64,000 bases of DNA, taken from Panopea generosa. Lineage: Eukaryota; Mollusca; Bivalvia; Adapedonta; Hiatellidae. The stretch covers positions 46,001,228-46,065,227 of the forward strand of contig CM055901.1 of assembly GCA_029582155.1 (NCBI GenBank), written 5' to 3'. Made by a program: the position numbers and the translations under genes. Below, in pieces: positions 36,101 to 51,100 of the stretch. The notes beneath the pieces were generated by a model that was given only the letters and a program-made list of their open reading frames with translations, was not told the origin of the DNA and did not search any database. The stretch's first letter is position 1. Each line of letters begins with the position of its first letter.

Positions 36101-39100
36101 CAGCATCATATTTTATAATTGGCACTTCAGCACTTTCAGGTCTTGTCAACATTAAGTCAACATCTGGAATGTAAAACATTAAAACTTTTTCGGTTAAAAT
36201 TGTCTTTTGAAATATAATAGGACAGGATCATATACATGGTTTTCAGGGATCTCTGCAGATCAGGTTCTGAAACGGGGATCTCTACAGATCAGGTTCTGAA
36301 ACAGGGATCTCTGCAGATCTGGTTTTGAAACAGGAATCTCTTCAGACAAGGTTCTGAAACAGGCATATCTACAGAACAGGTTATGAAACAGGCATATCTG
36401 CAGAACAGGTTATGAAACAGGAATCTCTTCAGACAAGGTTCTGAAACAGGCATATCTGCTGAACAGGTAATGAAACAGGCACCTCTGCAGATCAGGTTAT
36501 GAAACAGGAATCTCTTCAGACCAGGTTCTGAAACAGGGACATCTGCAGACAAGGTTCTGAAACAGGGATCTCTGAATAACAGGATTTGAAACAGGGATCT
36601 CTGTAGAACAGGATCTGATATAGGATCTCCGTAGAACAAGAACAGATACAAGAATCTCTGTAGATCGTGGTCTTATACAGACACTCCTGTAGAACATGAT
36701 CTGATACAGAGACCTCTGTAGAACAGGATATGATACAGAGACTTCTGTAAAAAAATATCTGATACAAGGATCTCTGTAGAACATGATGTTATACAGGGCT
36801 CTCTATAAAACAGGATCTGATACAAGGATCTCTATAGAACATGTTTTGATACAGGTATATCTGTAGATCAAGATCTGATACAGGGACCTCTGTAGAACAG
36901 GATATGATATAGGGATCATTGTAAAACAAGAACAGATACAGGAATCTCTGTAGATCGTGATCTTAAACAGATTCTTCTGTAAACCATGATCAGATACAGT
37001 GACCTCTGTAGAACAGAATCAGATACAGTGATGTCTGTAGAACAATATCTGATACAGGGACTTCTATAGAACAGAATCAGATACAGAGACCTCTGTAAAA
37101 AAATATCTGATACAGGGACCTCTATAAAACAGAATCAGATACAGGGAGTTCTGTATAACAATATCTGATACAGGGACCTCTGTAGAACAGAATCAGATAC
37201 AGGGAATTTTGTAGAACAATATCTGATACAGGGACCTCTGTAGAACAGAATCAGATACAGGGATTTTTGTAGAACAATATCTGATACAGGGACCTCTGTA
37301 TAACAGAATCTGATACAGATCTTTAATACACATGTTACTATATATAGTAACAAAATGGGCGTGTTTTAAGCCGGTTATTGCCTTCACGCGCTGATTATCA
37401 CTTATCGGCCCGGGCCGAAAACACATAATCATAATCGGCCCAGTGAACGCGTGCGCGTGAAACCAATGGCCACGTAAAACGGCATCATTGTCAGTTTGTT
37501 TTCAGCATGTCGGTATATCCTTTCACGGATAAAAAGTGAATGTTTTTTAAAGAAAATCGCTGATATGGTATTAAGTGTTTATGTACACTATTCTGTTTCT
37601 AATCTGAACAAATCAAGGGAAGCAACTGCATAGACCTACATTTGAAACTGAAAAGCAAATAAATATCTTCAAATACAACGTCATAATGGTGCAATATCTC
37701 CGTTGGTTAACGTACACGTTATATTACATTTTATCAATCTAAACGTCGGGTGTTCAAGACGCATCACTGACGTATTTTTTTATTTTAAATTAAAATTGTT
37801 TTTATTATTATTTTTCTTTCATTTTAGACTCGGTTAAAAAATAAATAAAGTATGTGTACACATAATTTAGAAGCACGTGAAATAAAGAGGTTGATTCATG
37901 GACATCTGTGCACTGACGCGTCAATGACGGTTTCTTTTTGTTTTAAATTAAAATTGTAATTATTATTATTATTCTTTCGTTATATACTCGTTTAGAATAT
38001 AAATAAATTATGTGTACACATAATTTAGAAGCACGTGTAATAAAGTTGATTAATGGACATCATGAGCATTGCCTTGTAGTGGTAATAAACATGATCTGAT
38101 ACAGAGATATATGTTGAACATTATCCGATACAGGGATCGATGTAGAACAGAATCCGATACAGGGATATTTGTAGAAAATGATCTGATACAGAGAACTATG
38201 TAGATCATGGTCTGATACAGGGATCTTTGTAGAACATGACCTGATACAGGGATCTATGTAGAACAGAATCTGATACAGGGATTTCTGTAGAACATGATCC
38301 GATACAGGGATCGATGTAGAACATGATCCGATACAGGGATCGGTTTAGAACATGATCCGATACAGGGGTCTCTGTAGATCATGATCTGATACAGGGGTCG
38401 ATGTAGAACATGATCCAATACAGGGATCTCTGTAGAACATGACCTTATACAGGGATCGATGTAGAACAGAATCTGATACAGGGATCGATGTAGAACATGA
38501 TCCATTACAGGAATTTCTGTAGAACATGATCCGATACAGGGATCGATGTAGAACAGAATCCGACAAAGGGATCTTTGTAGGACATGATCTGACACAAGGA
38601 TCGATGTAGAACATGATCTGATAATGGGATCTCTGTAGAACATGATCTGATACAGGGATCTCTGTAGAACATGATCTGATACAGGGATCTTTGTTGAATA
38701 TGGTCCGATTCAAGGATGTCGGTAAACCATGACCTGATACAGGGATCTATGTAGAACATGATCTGATACAGAGATCTCTGTAGAACATGATCCGATACAG
38801 GGATCTCTGTAGAACATGATCTGATACAGGGGTCTCTGTAGAACATGATCCGACACAGGGATCTCTGTAGAACCTGACCTGATAAAGGGATCTATGCAGA
38901 ACAGAATCCTATACAGGGATCTCTGTAGAACATGATCCGATATAGAGATCTCTGTAGAACATGACCCGATACAGGGATCTCTGTAAAACATGATCAGATA
39001 CAGGGATCTCTGTAGAGCATGACTTGATACATGGATTGATGTAGAACAGAATCTGATACAGGGATCGATGTAGAACAGAATCTGATACAGGGATGTCTGT

Positions 39101-42100
39101 AGAACATGATCTGATACTGGGATCGATGTAGAACAGAATCCGATACAGGGATATCTGTAGAACATGATATGATACAGATTTCTGTGTAGAACATGGTCTG
39201 ATACAGGGATCGATGTAGAACATGATCTGATACAGGGATCTATGTAGAACATGATCCGATACAGGAATCTCTGTAGAACATGATCCGATACAGGAATCTC
39301 TGTAGAACATGATCTGATACAGGGATCGATGTAGAACAGAATCCGACTCAGGGATCTCTGGAGAACATGATCCGACACAGGGATCTCTGAAGAATATGAT
39401 CTTATACAGGGATATATGTAGAACATTATCCGATACAGGGATCTATGTAGAACAGAATCTAATACAGGGATATCTGTAGAACATGATCTGATACAGGGAT
39501 ATATGTAGATCATGATCTTATACAGGGATCTCTTTAGAACATGATCTTATACAGGGATATATGTAGAACATTATCCGATACAGGGATCTATGTAGAACAT
39601 TATCCGATACAGGGATCTTTATAGAACAGAATCTAATACAGGGATCTATGTAGAACATGATCTGATACAGGGATCTCTTTAGAACATGATCTTATACAGG
39701 GATATATGTAGAACATTATCCGATACAGGGATCTATGTAGAACAGAATCTAATACAGGGATATCTGTAGAACACGATCTGATACAGAGATGTATGTAGAT
39801 CATGATCTTATACAGGGATCTCTTTAGAACATGATCTTATACAGGGATATATGTAGAACATCATCCGATACAGGGATCTTTATAGAACAGAATCTAATAC
39901 AGGGATCTATGTAGAACATGATCTGATACAAAGATCTATGAAGGTCATGATCTGATACAGGGATCTCTAAGGAACATGATCTGATACAGAGATATATGTA
40001 GATCATGATCTTATACAGGGGTCTCTTTAGACATGATCTTATACAAGGATATATGTAGAACATTATCCGATACAGGGATCTATGTAGAACAGAATCTAAC
40101 ACAGGGATCTCTGTAGAACATGATCTGATACAGAGATATATGTAGATCAAGATCTGATACAGTGATCTCTTTAGAACATGATCTTATACAGGGATATATG
40201 TAAAACATTATCCGATACAGGGATCTATATAGAACAGAATCTAATACATGGATCTATGAAGAACATGATCCGATACAGGGATATATGTTGAACATGATCC
40301 GATCCAGGGATCGATGTAGAACAGAATCCGACACAGGGATCTATATCGAACATGATCTGACACAGTGATCTGATACAGAGATCTATGTAGGTCATGATCT
40401 GATACAGGGATCTCTGTAGAACATGATCTGATACAGAGACCTATGTAGATCATGATCTGTTACATGGATCTCTACAGAACATGATCTCATACAGGGATAT
40501 ATGTAGAACATGATCCGATACAGGAATCGATGTAAAACAGAATCTGATACAAGGATCTATATACAACATGATCCGATACAAGGATCTATGTAGAACATGA
40601 TCTGATACAGGAACTAAGTAAAACATGATCCATGATCTGATACAAGGATCTATATACAACATGATCCGATACAGGGATTTATGTAGAACATGATCTGATA
40701 CAGGAACTAAATAAAACATGATCCATGATCTGATACAGGGATTTATAAAGAACACGATCCATGATCCGATACAGGGATCTATGTAAAACAGAATCCGATA
40801 CAGGGATCTATGTAGAACATGATCTGATACAGGGATCTCTGTAGAACATGATCCGATACAGGGATCTTTGTAGAACAAGACCTGATACAGGTATCGATGT
40901 AGAACTGAATCTGATACAGGGATCTATGTAGAACATTATCCGTTACAGGGATCTATGTAGAACAGAATCCGATACAGGTATTTCTGTAGAACATGATCTG
41001 ATAGAGGGATCGATGTAGAACATAATCCTATACAGGGATCGATATAGAACATGATCCGATACAGGGATCGATGTAGAACAGAATCTGATGCAGGGATCTC
41101 TGTAGAACATGATCTGATACACGGATCTATGTAGAACATGATCCGATACAGGGATCTTTGTAGAACAAGACCTGATACAGGGATCGATGTAGAACTGAAT
41201 CTGATACAGGGATCTATGTAGAACATTATTCGTTACAGGGATCTATGTAGAACAGAATCCGTTACAGGTATTTCTGTAGAACATGATCTGATAGAGGGAT
41301 CGATGTAGAACATAATCCTATACAGGGATCGATGTAGAACATGATCCGATACAGGGATCTGTGTAGAACATAATCTGATACAGGGATCGATGTAGAACAG
41401 AATCCGATAAAGGGATCGATGTAGAACATGACCTGATACAGGGATTGATGTAGAAAAGAATCTGATACAGGTATTTCTATAGAACATGATCTGATACAGG
41501 GATCTCTGTAGAACATGCTCTGATACAGGGATCGATGTAGAACAAAATCCGATACAGGGATATCTGTAGAAGATGATCTGATACAGATATCTCTTTAGAA
41601 CATGGTCAGATACAGGGATCTCTGTGGAACATGACCTGATACATGGATCGATGTAAAACAGAATCTGATACAGGGATCGATGTAGAACAGAATCTGATGC
41701 AGGGATTTCTGTAGAACATGATCTGATACAGGGATCGATGAAGAACAGAATCCGACACAGGGATCTCTGTAGAACATGATCCGACACAGGAATATCTGTA
41801 GAACATGATCTGATACAAAGATCTATGAAGGTCATGATCTGATACAGGGATCGCTGTAGAAAATGATCTGATACAGAGATATATGTAGATCATGATCCGA
41901 TACAGGGATCTCTATTAAACATGATCATATACAGGGATATATGTAGAACATGATCCGATACAGGGATCGATGTAGAACAGAATCTAATACATGGATATAT
42001 GTAGAACATGATCCGATACATGGATCTATGTAGAACATGATTCGATACAGGAATCTCTGTAGAACATGATCCGATACAGGGATAGATGTAAAACAGAATC

Positions 42101-45100
42101 CGACACAGGGATCTCTGTAGAACATGTTCTGATACAGGGATCTCTGTAAACATGATCTGATACAGGGATCTCTGTAAACATGATCTGATATATGGATCTC
42201 TATAGAACATGATCTCATACAGGGATATATGTAGAACATGATCCGATACAGGTATCGATGTAAAACAGAATCTGATACAGGGATCTATATACAACATGAT
42301 CCGATACAGGGATCTCTGTAGAACATGACCTGATACAGGGATCGATGTAAATCAGAATCTGATACAGGGATCTATATACAACATGATCCGATACAGGGAG
42401 TTATGTAGAACATGATCCATGATCTGATACTGGGTTCTATGAAGAGCATAATGCATGATCCGATACAGGGATCTACGTAGAGCATGATCCGATACAGGGA
42501 TCTTTGTAGAACAGAATCCGATATAGGGATCTCTATAGAACATGATCTGAAAATGGGATCTATGTAGAACATGATAGGAAACAGGGATCTCTGTAGAACA
42601 TGATCCGATACAGGATGACCTGGTACAGGGATCGATGTAGAGCTGAATCTGATACAGGGATCTATGTAAAACATGATCTGATTTAGGAATCTCTGTAGAA
42701 CATGATCCGATACAGGGATCTCTGTAGAACATGATCTGATACAGGGATCTATGTAGAACATGATCCGATACAGGGATCTTTGTAGAACATGACCTGATAC
42801 AGGGATCGATGTAGAACTGAATCTGATACAGGGATCTATGTAGAACATTATCCGTTACAGGGCTCTATGTAGAACAGAATCCGATACAGGTATTTCTGTA
42901 GAACATGATCTGATAGAGGGAGCGATGTTGAACATAATCCTATACAGGGATCGATGTAGAACATGATCCGATAGAGGGATCTGTGTAGAACATGATCTGA
43001 TACAGGGATCGATGTAGAACAGAATCCGATAACGGGATCGATGTAGAACATGACCTGATACAGGGATTGATGTAGAACATGATCTGATACAGGGATCGAT
43101 GTAGAACAAAATCCGATACAGGGATATCTGTAGAACATGATCTGATACAGATAGCTGTGTAGAACATGGTCAGATACAGGGATCTCTGTGGAACATGACC
43201 TGATACATGGACCAATGTAAAACAGAATATGATACAGGGATCGATGTAGAACAGAATCTGATACAGGGACCTCTGTAGGACATGATCTGATACAGGGATC
43301 GATGAAAAACAGAATCCGACACAGGGATCTCTGTAGAACATGATCTGACACTGGGATCTCTGTAGAACATGATCCGACACAGGGATCTCTGTAGAACATG
43401 ATCTGATACACAGATCTATGAAGGTCATGATCTGATACAGGGATCTCTGTAGAAAATGAACTGATACAGAGATATATGTAGATCATGGTCCGATACAGGG
43501 ATCTCTATTGAACATGATCATATACAGGGATATATGTAGAACATGATCCGATACAAGGATCGATGTAGAACAGAATCTAATACATGGATATATGTAGAAC
43601 ATGATCCGATACATGGATCTATGTAGAACATGATTCGATACAGGAATCTCTGTAGAACATGATCCGATACAGGGATCGATGTAAAACATAATCCGACACA
43701 GGGATCTCTGTAGAACATGACCTTATACAGGGATCTATGTAGAACAGAATCTGATACAGGGATCGATGTAGAACATGATCCATTACAGGAATTTCTGTAG
43801 AACATAATCCGATACAGGGATCGATGTAGAACAGAATCCGACAAAGGGATCTTTGTAGGACATGATCTGACACAGGGATCGATGTAGAACATGATCTGAT
43901 AATGGGATCTCTGTAGACATCTGATACAGGTATTTCTATAGAACATGATCTGATACAGGGATCTCTGTAGAACATGCTCTGATACAATGATCGATGTAGA
44001 ACAAAATCCGATACAGGGATATCTGTAGAAGATGATCTGATACAGATATCTCTGTAGAACATGGTCAGATACAGGGATCTCTGTGGAACATGACCTGATA
44101 CATGGATCGATGTAAAACAGAATCTGATACAGGGATCGATGTAGAACAGAATCTGATGCAGGGATTTCTGTAGAACATGATCTGATACAGGGATCGATGA
44201 AGAACAGAATCCGACACAGGGATCTCTGTAGAACATAATCTGACACTGGGATCTCTGTAGAACATGATCCGACACAGGAATATCTGTAGAACATGATCTG
44301 ATACAAAGATCTATGAAGGTCATGATCTGATACAGGGATCGCTGTAGAAAATGATCTGATACAGAGATATATGTAGATCATGATCCGATACAGGGATCTC
44401 TATTAAACATGATCATATACAGGGATATATGTAGAACATGATCTCATACAGGGATCTCTATTGAACATGATCATATACAGGGATATATGTAGAACATGAT
44501 CCGATACAAGGATCGATGTAGAACAGAATCTAATACATGGATATATGTAGAACATGATCCGATACATGGATCTATGTAGAACATGATTCGATACAGGAAT
44601 CTCTGTAGAACATGATCCGATACAGGGATCGATGTAAAACATAATCCGACACAGGGATCTCTGTAGAACATGACCTTATACAGGGATCTATGTAGAACAG
44701 AATCTGATACAGGGATCGATGTAGAACATGATCCATTACAGGAATTTCTGTAGAACATGATCCGATACAGGGATCGATGTAGAACAGAATCCGACAAAGG
44801 GATCTTTGTAGGACATGATCTGACACAGGGATCGATGTAGAACATGATCTGATAATGGGATCTCTGTAGAACAGAATCTGATACAGGTATTTCTATAGAA
44901 CATGATCTGATACAGGGATCTCTGTAGAACATGCTCTGATACAGGGATCGATGTAGAACAAAATCCGATACAGGGATATCTGTAGAAGATGATCTGATAC
45001 AGATATCTCTGTAGAACATGATCAGATACAGGGATCTCTGTGGAACATGACCTGATACATGGATCGATGTAAAACAGAATCTGATACAGGGATCGATGTA

Positions 45101-48100
45101 GAACAGAATCTGATGCAGGGATTTCTGTAGAACATGATCTGATACAGGGATCGATGAAGAACAGAATCCGACACAGGGATCTCTGTAGAACATAATCTGA
45201 CACTGGGATCTCTGTAGAACATGATCCGACACAGGAATATCTGTAGAACATGATCTGATACAAAGATCTATGAAGGTCATGATCTGATACAGGGATCGCT
45301 GTAGAAAATGATCTGATACAGAGATATATGTAGATCATGATCCGATACAGGGATCTCTATTAAACATGATCATATACAGGGATATATGTAGAACATGATC
45401 CGATACAGGGATCGATGTAGAACAGAATCTAATACATGGATATATGTAGAACATGATCCGATACATGGATCTATGTAGAACATGATTCGATACAGGAATC
45501 TCTGTAGAACATGATCCGATACAGGGATAGATGTAAAACAGAATCCGACACAGGGATCTCTGTAGAACATGTTCTGATACAGGGATATCTGTAAACATGA
45601 TCTAATACTGGGATCTCTGTAAACATGATCTGATATATGGATCTCTATAGAACATGATCTCATACAGGGATATATGTAGAACATGATCCGATACAGGGAT
45701 CGATGTAAAACAGAATCTGATACAGGGATCTATATACAACATGATCCGATACAGGGATCTCTGTAGAACATGACCTGATACAGGGATCGATGTAAATCAG
45801 AATCTGATACAGGGATCTATATACAACATGATCCGATACAGGGAATTATGTAGAACATGATACATGATCTGATACTGGGTTCTATGAAGAGCATAATGCA
45901 TGATCCGATACAGGGATCTACGTAGAGCATGATCCGATACAGGGATCTATGTAGAACAGAATCCGATACAGGGATCTCTATAGAACATGATCTGAAAATG
46001 GGATCTATGTAGAACATGATCGGAAACAGGGATCTCTGTAGAACATGATCCGATACTGGATGACCTGGTACAGGGATCGATGTAGAGCTGAATCTGATAC
46101 AGGTATCTATGTAAAACATGATCTGATTTAGGAATCTCTGTAGAACATGATCCGATACAGGGATCTCTGTAGAACATGATCTGATACAGGGATCTATGTA
46201 GAACATGATCCGATACAGGGATCTTTGTAGAACAAGACCTGATACAGGGATCGATGTAGAACTGAATCTGATACAGGGATCTATGTAGAATATTATCCGT
46301 TACAGGGATCTATGTAGAACAGAATCCGATACAGGTATTTCTGTAGAACATGATCTGATAGAGGGAGCGATGTTGAACATAATCCTATACAGGGATCGAT
46401 GTAGAACATGATCCGATACAGGGATCTGTGTAGAACATGATCTGATACAGGGATCGATGTAGAACAGAATCCGATAACGGGATCGATGTAGAACATGACC
46501 TGATACAGGGATTGATGTAGAACATGATCTGATACAGGGATCGATGTAGAACAAAATCCGATACAGGGATATCTGTAGAAGAACATGATCTGATACAGAT
46601 AGCTGTGTAGAACATGGTCAGATACAGGGATCTCTGTGGAACATGACCTGATACATGGACCGATGTAAAACAGAATCTGATATAGGGATCGATGTAGAAC
46701 AGAATCTGATACAAGGACCTCTGTAGAACATGATCTGATACAGGGATCGATGAAAAACAGAATCCGACACAGGGATCTCTGTAGAACATGATCTGACACT
46801 GGGATCTCTGTAGAACATGATCCGACACAGGGATCTCTGTAGAACATGATCTGATACACAGATCTATGAAGGTCATGATCTGATACAGGGATCTCTGTAG
46901 AAAATGATCTGATACAGAGATATATGTAGATCATGATCCGATACAGGGATCTCTATTGAACATGATCATATACAGGGATATATGTAGAACATGATCCGAT
47001 ACAAGGATCGATGTAGAACAGAATCTAATACATGGATATATGTAGAACATGATCCGATACATGGATCTATGTAGAACATGATTCGATACAGGAATCTCTG
47101 TAGAACATGATCCGATACAGGGATCGATGTAAAACATAATCCGACACAGGGATCTCTATAGAACATGTTCTGATACAGGGGTCTCTGTAAACATGATCTG
47201 ATAAAGAGTTCTATGTAAATAATGATCTGATATATGGATCTCTATAGAACATGATCTCATACAGGGATATATGTAGAACATGATCTCATACAGGGATCGA
47301 TGTAAATCAGAATCTGATACAGGGATCTATATACAACATGATCCGATACAGGGATCGATGTAAAACAGAATCTGATACAGGGATCTATATACAACATGAT
47401 CCGATACAGGGATCTCTGTAGAACATGACCTGATACAGGGATCGATGTAAATCAGAATCTGATACAGGGATCTATATACAACATGATCCGATACAGAGAA
47501 CTATGTAGAACATGATCCATGATCTGATACTGGGTTCTATGTAGAGCATAATCCATAATCCGATACAGGGATCTACGTAGAGCATGATCCGATACAGGGA
47601 TCTATGTAGAACAGAATCCGATACAGGGATCTCTATAGAACATGAGCTGAAAATGGGATCTCTGTAGAACATGATCTGAAACAGGGATCTCTGTAGAACA
47701 TGATCCGATACAGGGATCTTTGTAGAACATGACCTTATACAGGGATCGATGTAGAGCTGAATCTGATACAGGGATCTATGTAGAACATGATGTGATTCAG
47801 GGATCTATGTAGAACATGACCCGATACAGGGATCTCTGTAGAACATGATCTGATACGGAGATCTCTGTAGAACACGATCCGATACAGGCATCTCTGTAGA
47901 ACATGACCTGATACAGGGATCGATGTAGAACTGAATATGATACAGGGATCGATATAGAACATGATCTGACACAGTGATCTCTGTACAACATGATCTGATA
48001 CAGGGATCGATGTAGAACATGACCTGATACAGTGATCGATGTAGAACAGAATCTGATACAGGGATCTCTGTAGAACATGATCTGATACAGATATCTGTGT

Positions 48101-51100
48101 AATATATGGTCTGATAAGGGGATCTATGTAGAACATGATCTAATACAGGAATATCTGTAGAACATGATCTGATACAGGGATCGATATAGAGCATAATCCG
48201 ACACAGGGATCTCTGTAGAATATGATCCGACACAGGGATCTCTGTAGAACATGATCCGACACAGGGATCTCTGTAGAACATGATCTGATACAAAGATCTA
48301 TGAAGGTCATAATCTGATACAAGAATCTCTGTAGAACATGATCTGATACAGAGATATATGTAGATCATGATCTGATACAGGGATCTCTATGGAACATGAT
48401 GTTATGCAGGGATAAATGTAGAACATGATCCGATACAGGGATCGATGTAGAACAGAGTCTGATACAGGAATCTGTAGAACATGATCCGATACATGGATCT
48501 ATGTAGAACATGGTCTGATACAGGAATCTCTGTAGAATATGATCCGATACAGGGATCGATGAAGAACAGAATCCGACGCAGGGATCTCTGTAGAACAGAA
48601 TCCGACACAGGGATCTCTGTAGAACATGATCTGACACAGGGATCTCTGTAGAACATGATCCGACACAGGGATCTCTGTAGAACATGATCCGACACAGGGA
48701 TCTCTGTAGAACATGATGTGATACAAAGAGCTATGAAGGTCATGATCTGATACAAGAATCTCTGTAGAACATGATCTGATACAGAGATATATGTAGATCA
48801 TGATCTGATACAGGGATCTCTATGGAACATGATGTAATGCAGGGATAAATGTATAAACATGATCCGATACAGGGATCGATGTAGAACAGAGTCTGATACA
48901 GGAATCTGTAAAACATGATCCGATACATGGATCTATGTAAAACATGGTCTAATACAGGAATCTCTGTAGAATATGATCCGATACAGGGATCGATGAAGAA
49001 CAGAATCCAACACAGGGATCTGTGTAGAACAGAATCCGACACAGGGATCTCTGTAGAACATGATCTGACACAGGGATCTCTGTAGAACATGATCCGACAC
49101 AGGGATCTCTGTAGAAATGATATGACACAGGGATCTTTGTAGAACATGATCTGATACAAAGATCTATGAAGGTCATGATCTGATACAAGAATCTCTGTAG
49201 AACATGATCTGATACAGAGATATATGTAGATCATGATCTGATACAGGGATCTCTATGGAACATGATGTTATGCAGGGATAAATGTAGAACATGATCCGAT
49301 ACAGGGATCGATGTAGAACAGAGTCTGATACAGGAATCTGTAGAACATGATCCGATACATAGATCTATGTAGAACATGGTCTGATACAGGAATTTCTGTA
49401 GAATATGATCCGATACAGGGATCGATGAAGAACAGAATCCGACACAGGGATCTCTGTAAACAGAATCCGACACAGGGATCTCTGTAGAACATGATCTGAC
49501 CCAGGGATCTCTGTAGAACAGAATCCGACACAGGGATCTCTGTAGAACATGATCTGACACAGGGATATCTGTAGAACATGATCTGACACAGGGATATCTG
49601 TAGAACATGATCTAATACAAAGATCTATGTAAATCATGATCTGATACATAGATCTCTTTAGACCTTGATCTCATACAGGGATATATGTAGAATATGATCC
49701 GATACAGGGATCGATGTTGAACATGCTCCGATACAGGGATCTCTGTAGAACATGACCAGATACAGAGATCGATGTAGAACATGATCTGATACAGGGATCT
49801 ATGTAAAACAGAATTTGATAGAGGGATTTCTGTAGAACAGAATCTGATACAGGGATTTCTGTAGTAGAACATGACCCGATACAGGGATCAATGTAGAACA
49901 TGATCCGATAGAGGGATCGATGAAGAACATGATCTGATACAGGGATCGATATAGAACATGATCTGATACAGGGATCGATGAAGATCGGAATCTGATAGAG
50001 GGATCTTTGTAGAACATGCATAATCCGATACAGGGATCGATATAGAACATGATCTGATACAGGGATTACTGTAGAACATGATCCGATACAGGGATCTATC
50101 TAGAACATAATCTGATACAGGGACATCTGTTGAACATGATCTGATACAATCTGATACAGGGATCTCTGTTGAACATGATCTGATACAGCGATCGATATAG
50201 AACTTGATCTGATACAGGGATTGATGTAGAACATGATCTGATACATGGATTTATGTAAAACATGATCCGATACAGGGATCTCTGTAGAACATGATCCGAT
50301 AGAGAGATCGATGTAGAACATGATCCGATACAGGGATCTCTATAGAATATGATCCCACACAGGGATCGATGTAGAACATGATCCGATACAAGGATCTCTG
50401 TAGAACAGAATCTGATACTGTAAAATACTATTTTTAAGCGATAACTTAATTTTCGCTAATATTCGCGAGTTTTAACACTAGCGAATTCAAAGATTTCGCT
50501 AAAATTACAATGATGTTCATTGTCCGAATGTTTACAATTTCCGAATAAAAAATGCACTTTCGGCAGTTTCACTTCACGAACGTCACGAATTTAACCTTTC
50601 GTGAATATTTAGAATAAGACAAATCAGAGCAAAGTTACGAAATAAAGTTTCCTCGAATTTAAAGTGTTTTACAGTAACGGAATCGCTGAAGAACAGAATA
50701 TGATACATGAATTTCTGTAGAACAAGATCTAATACAGCGACCTTTTTAGAACAAGATCTGACACAAGGATCTCTGCAGAACGGGATCTGATACAGACTCC
50801 CTGTATAACAAAATCAGATACAAAGATCTCTATATAACAGGGTCTGACGCAAGGACCTCGGTAGAACATTATCTGATACAAGGTTCTCTGCTTACAAGGG
50901 TCTGATACTCGGGTCGCTGTGTAACAGGATCTGATACATGGATCTATTTAGAACAGGATCTGATACAGGAATCTCTATAAACATTCTCTTATAGTTTAAA
51001 CCTATATAATTTACTTCGATTGAGAAATAAGTTCTTACAACTTAGCCAAATCACGCTCGAAGTATTCCTATGTAGAACCAGTACTAAGCATATGCAGAAA

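Noticed and set aside
32220..38090. CRISPR-like arrays
   Set aside because: Units are contiguous without unique spacers, and the context is an intron of a eukaryotic gene.
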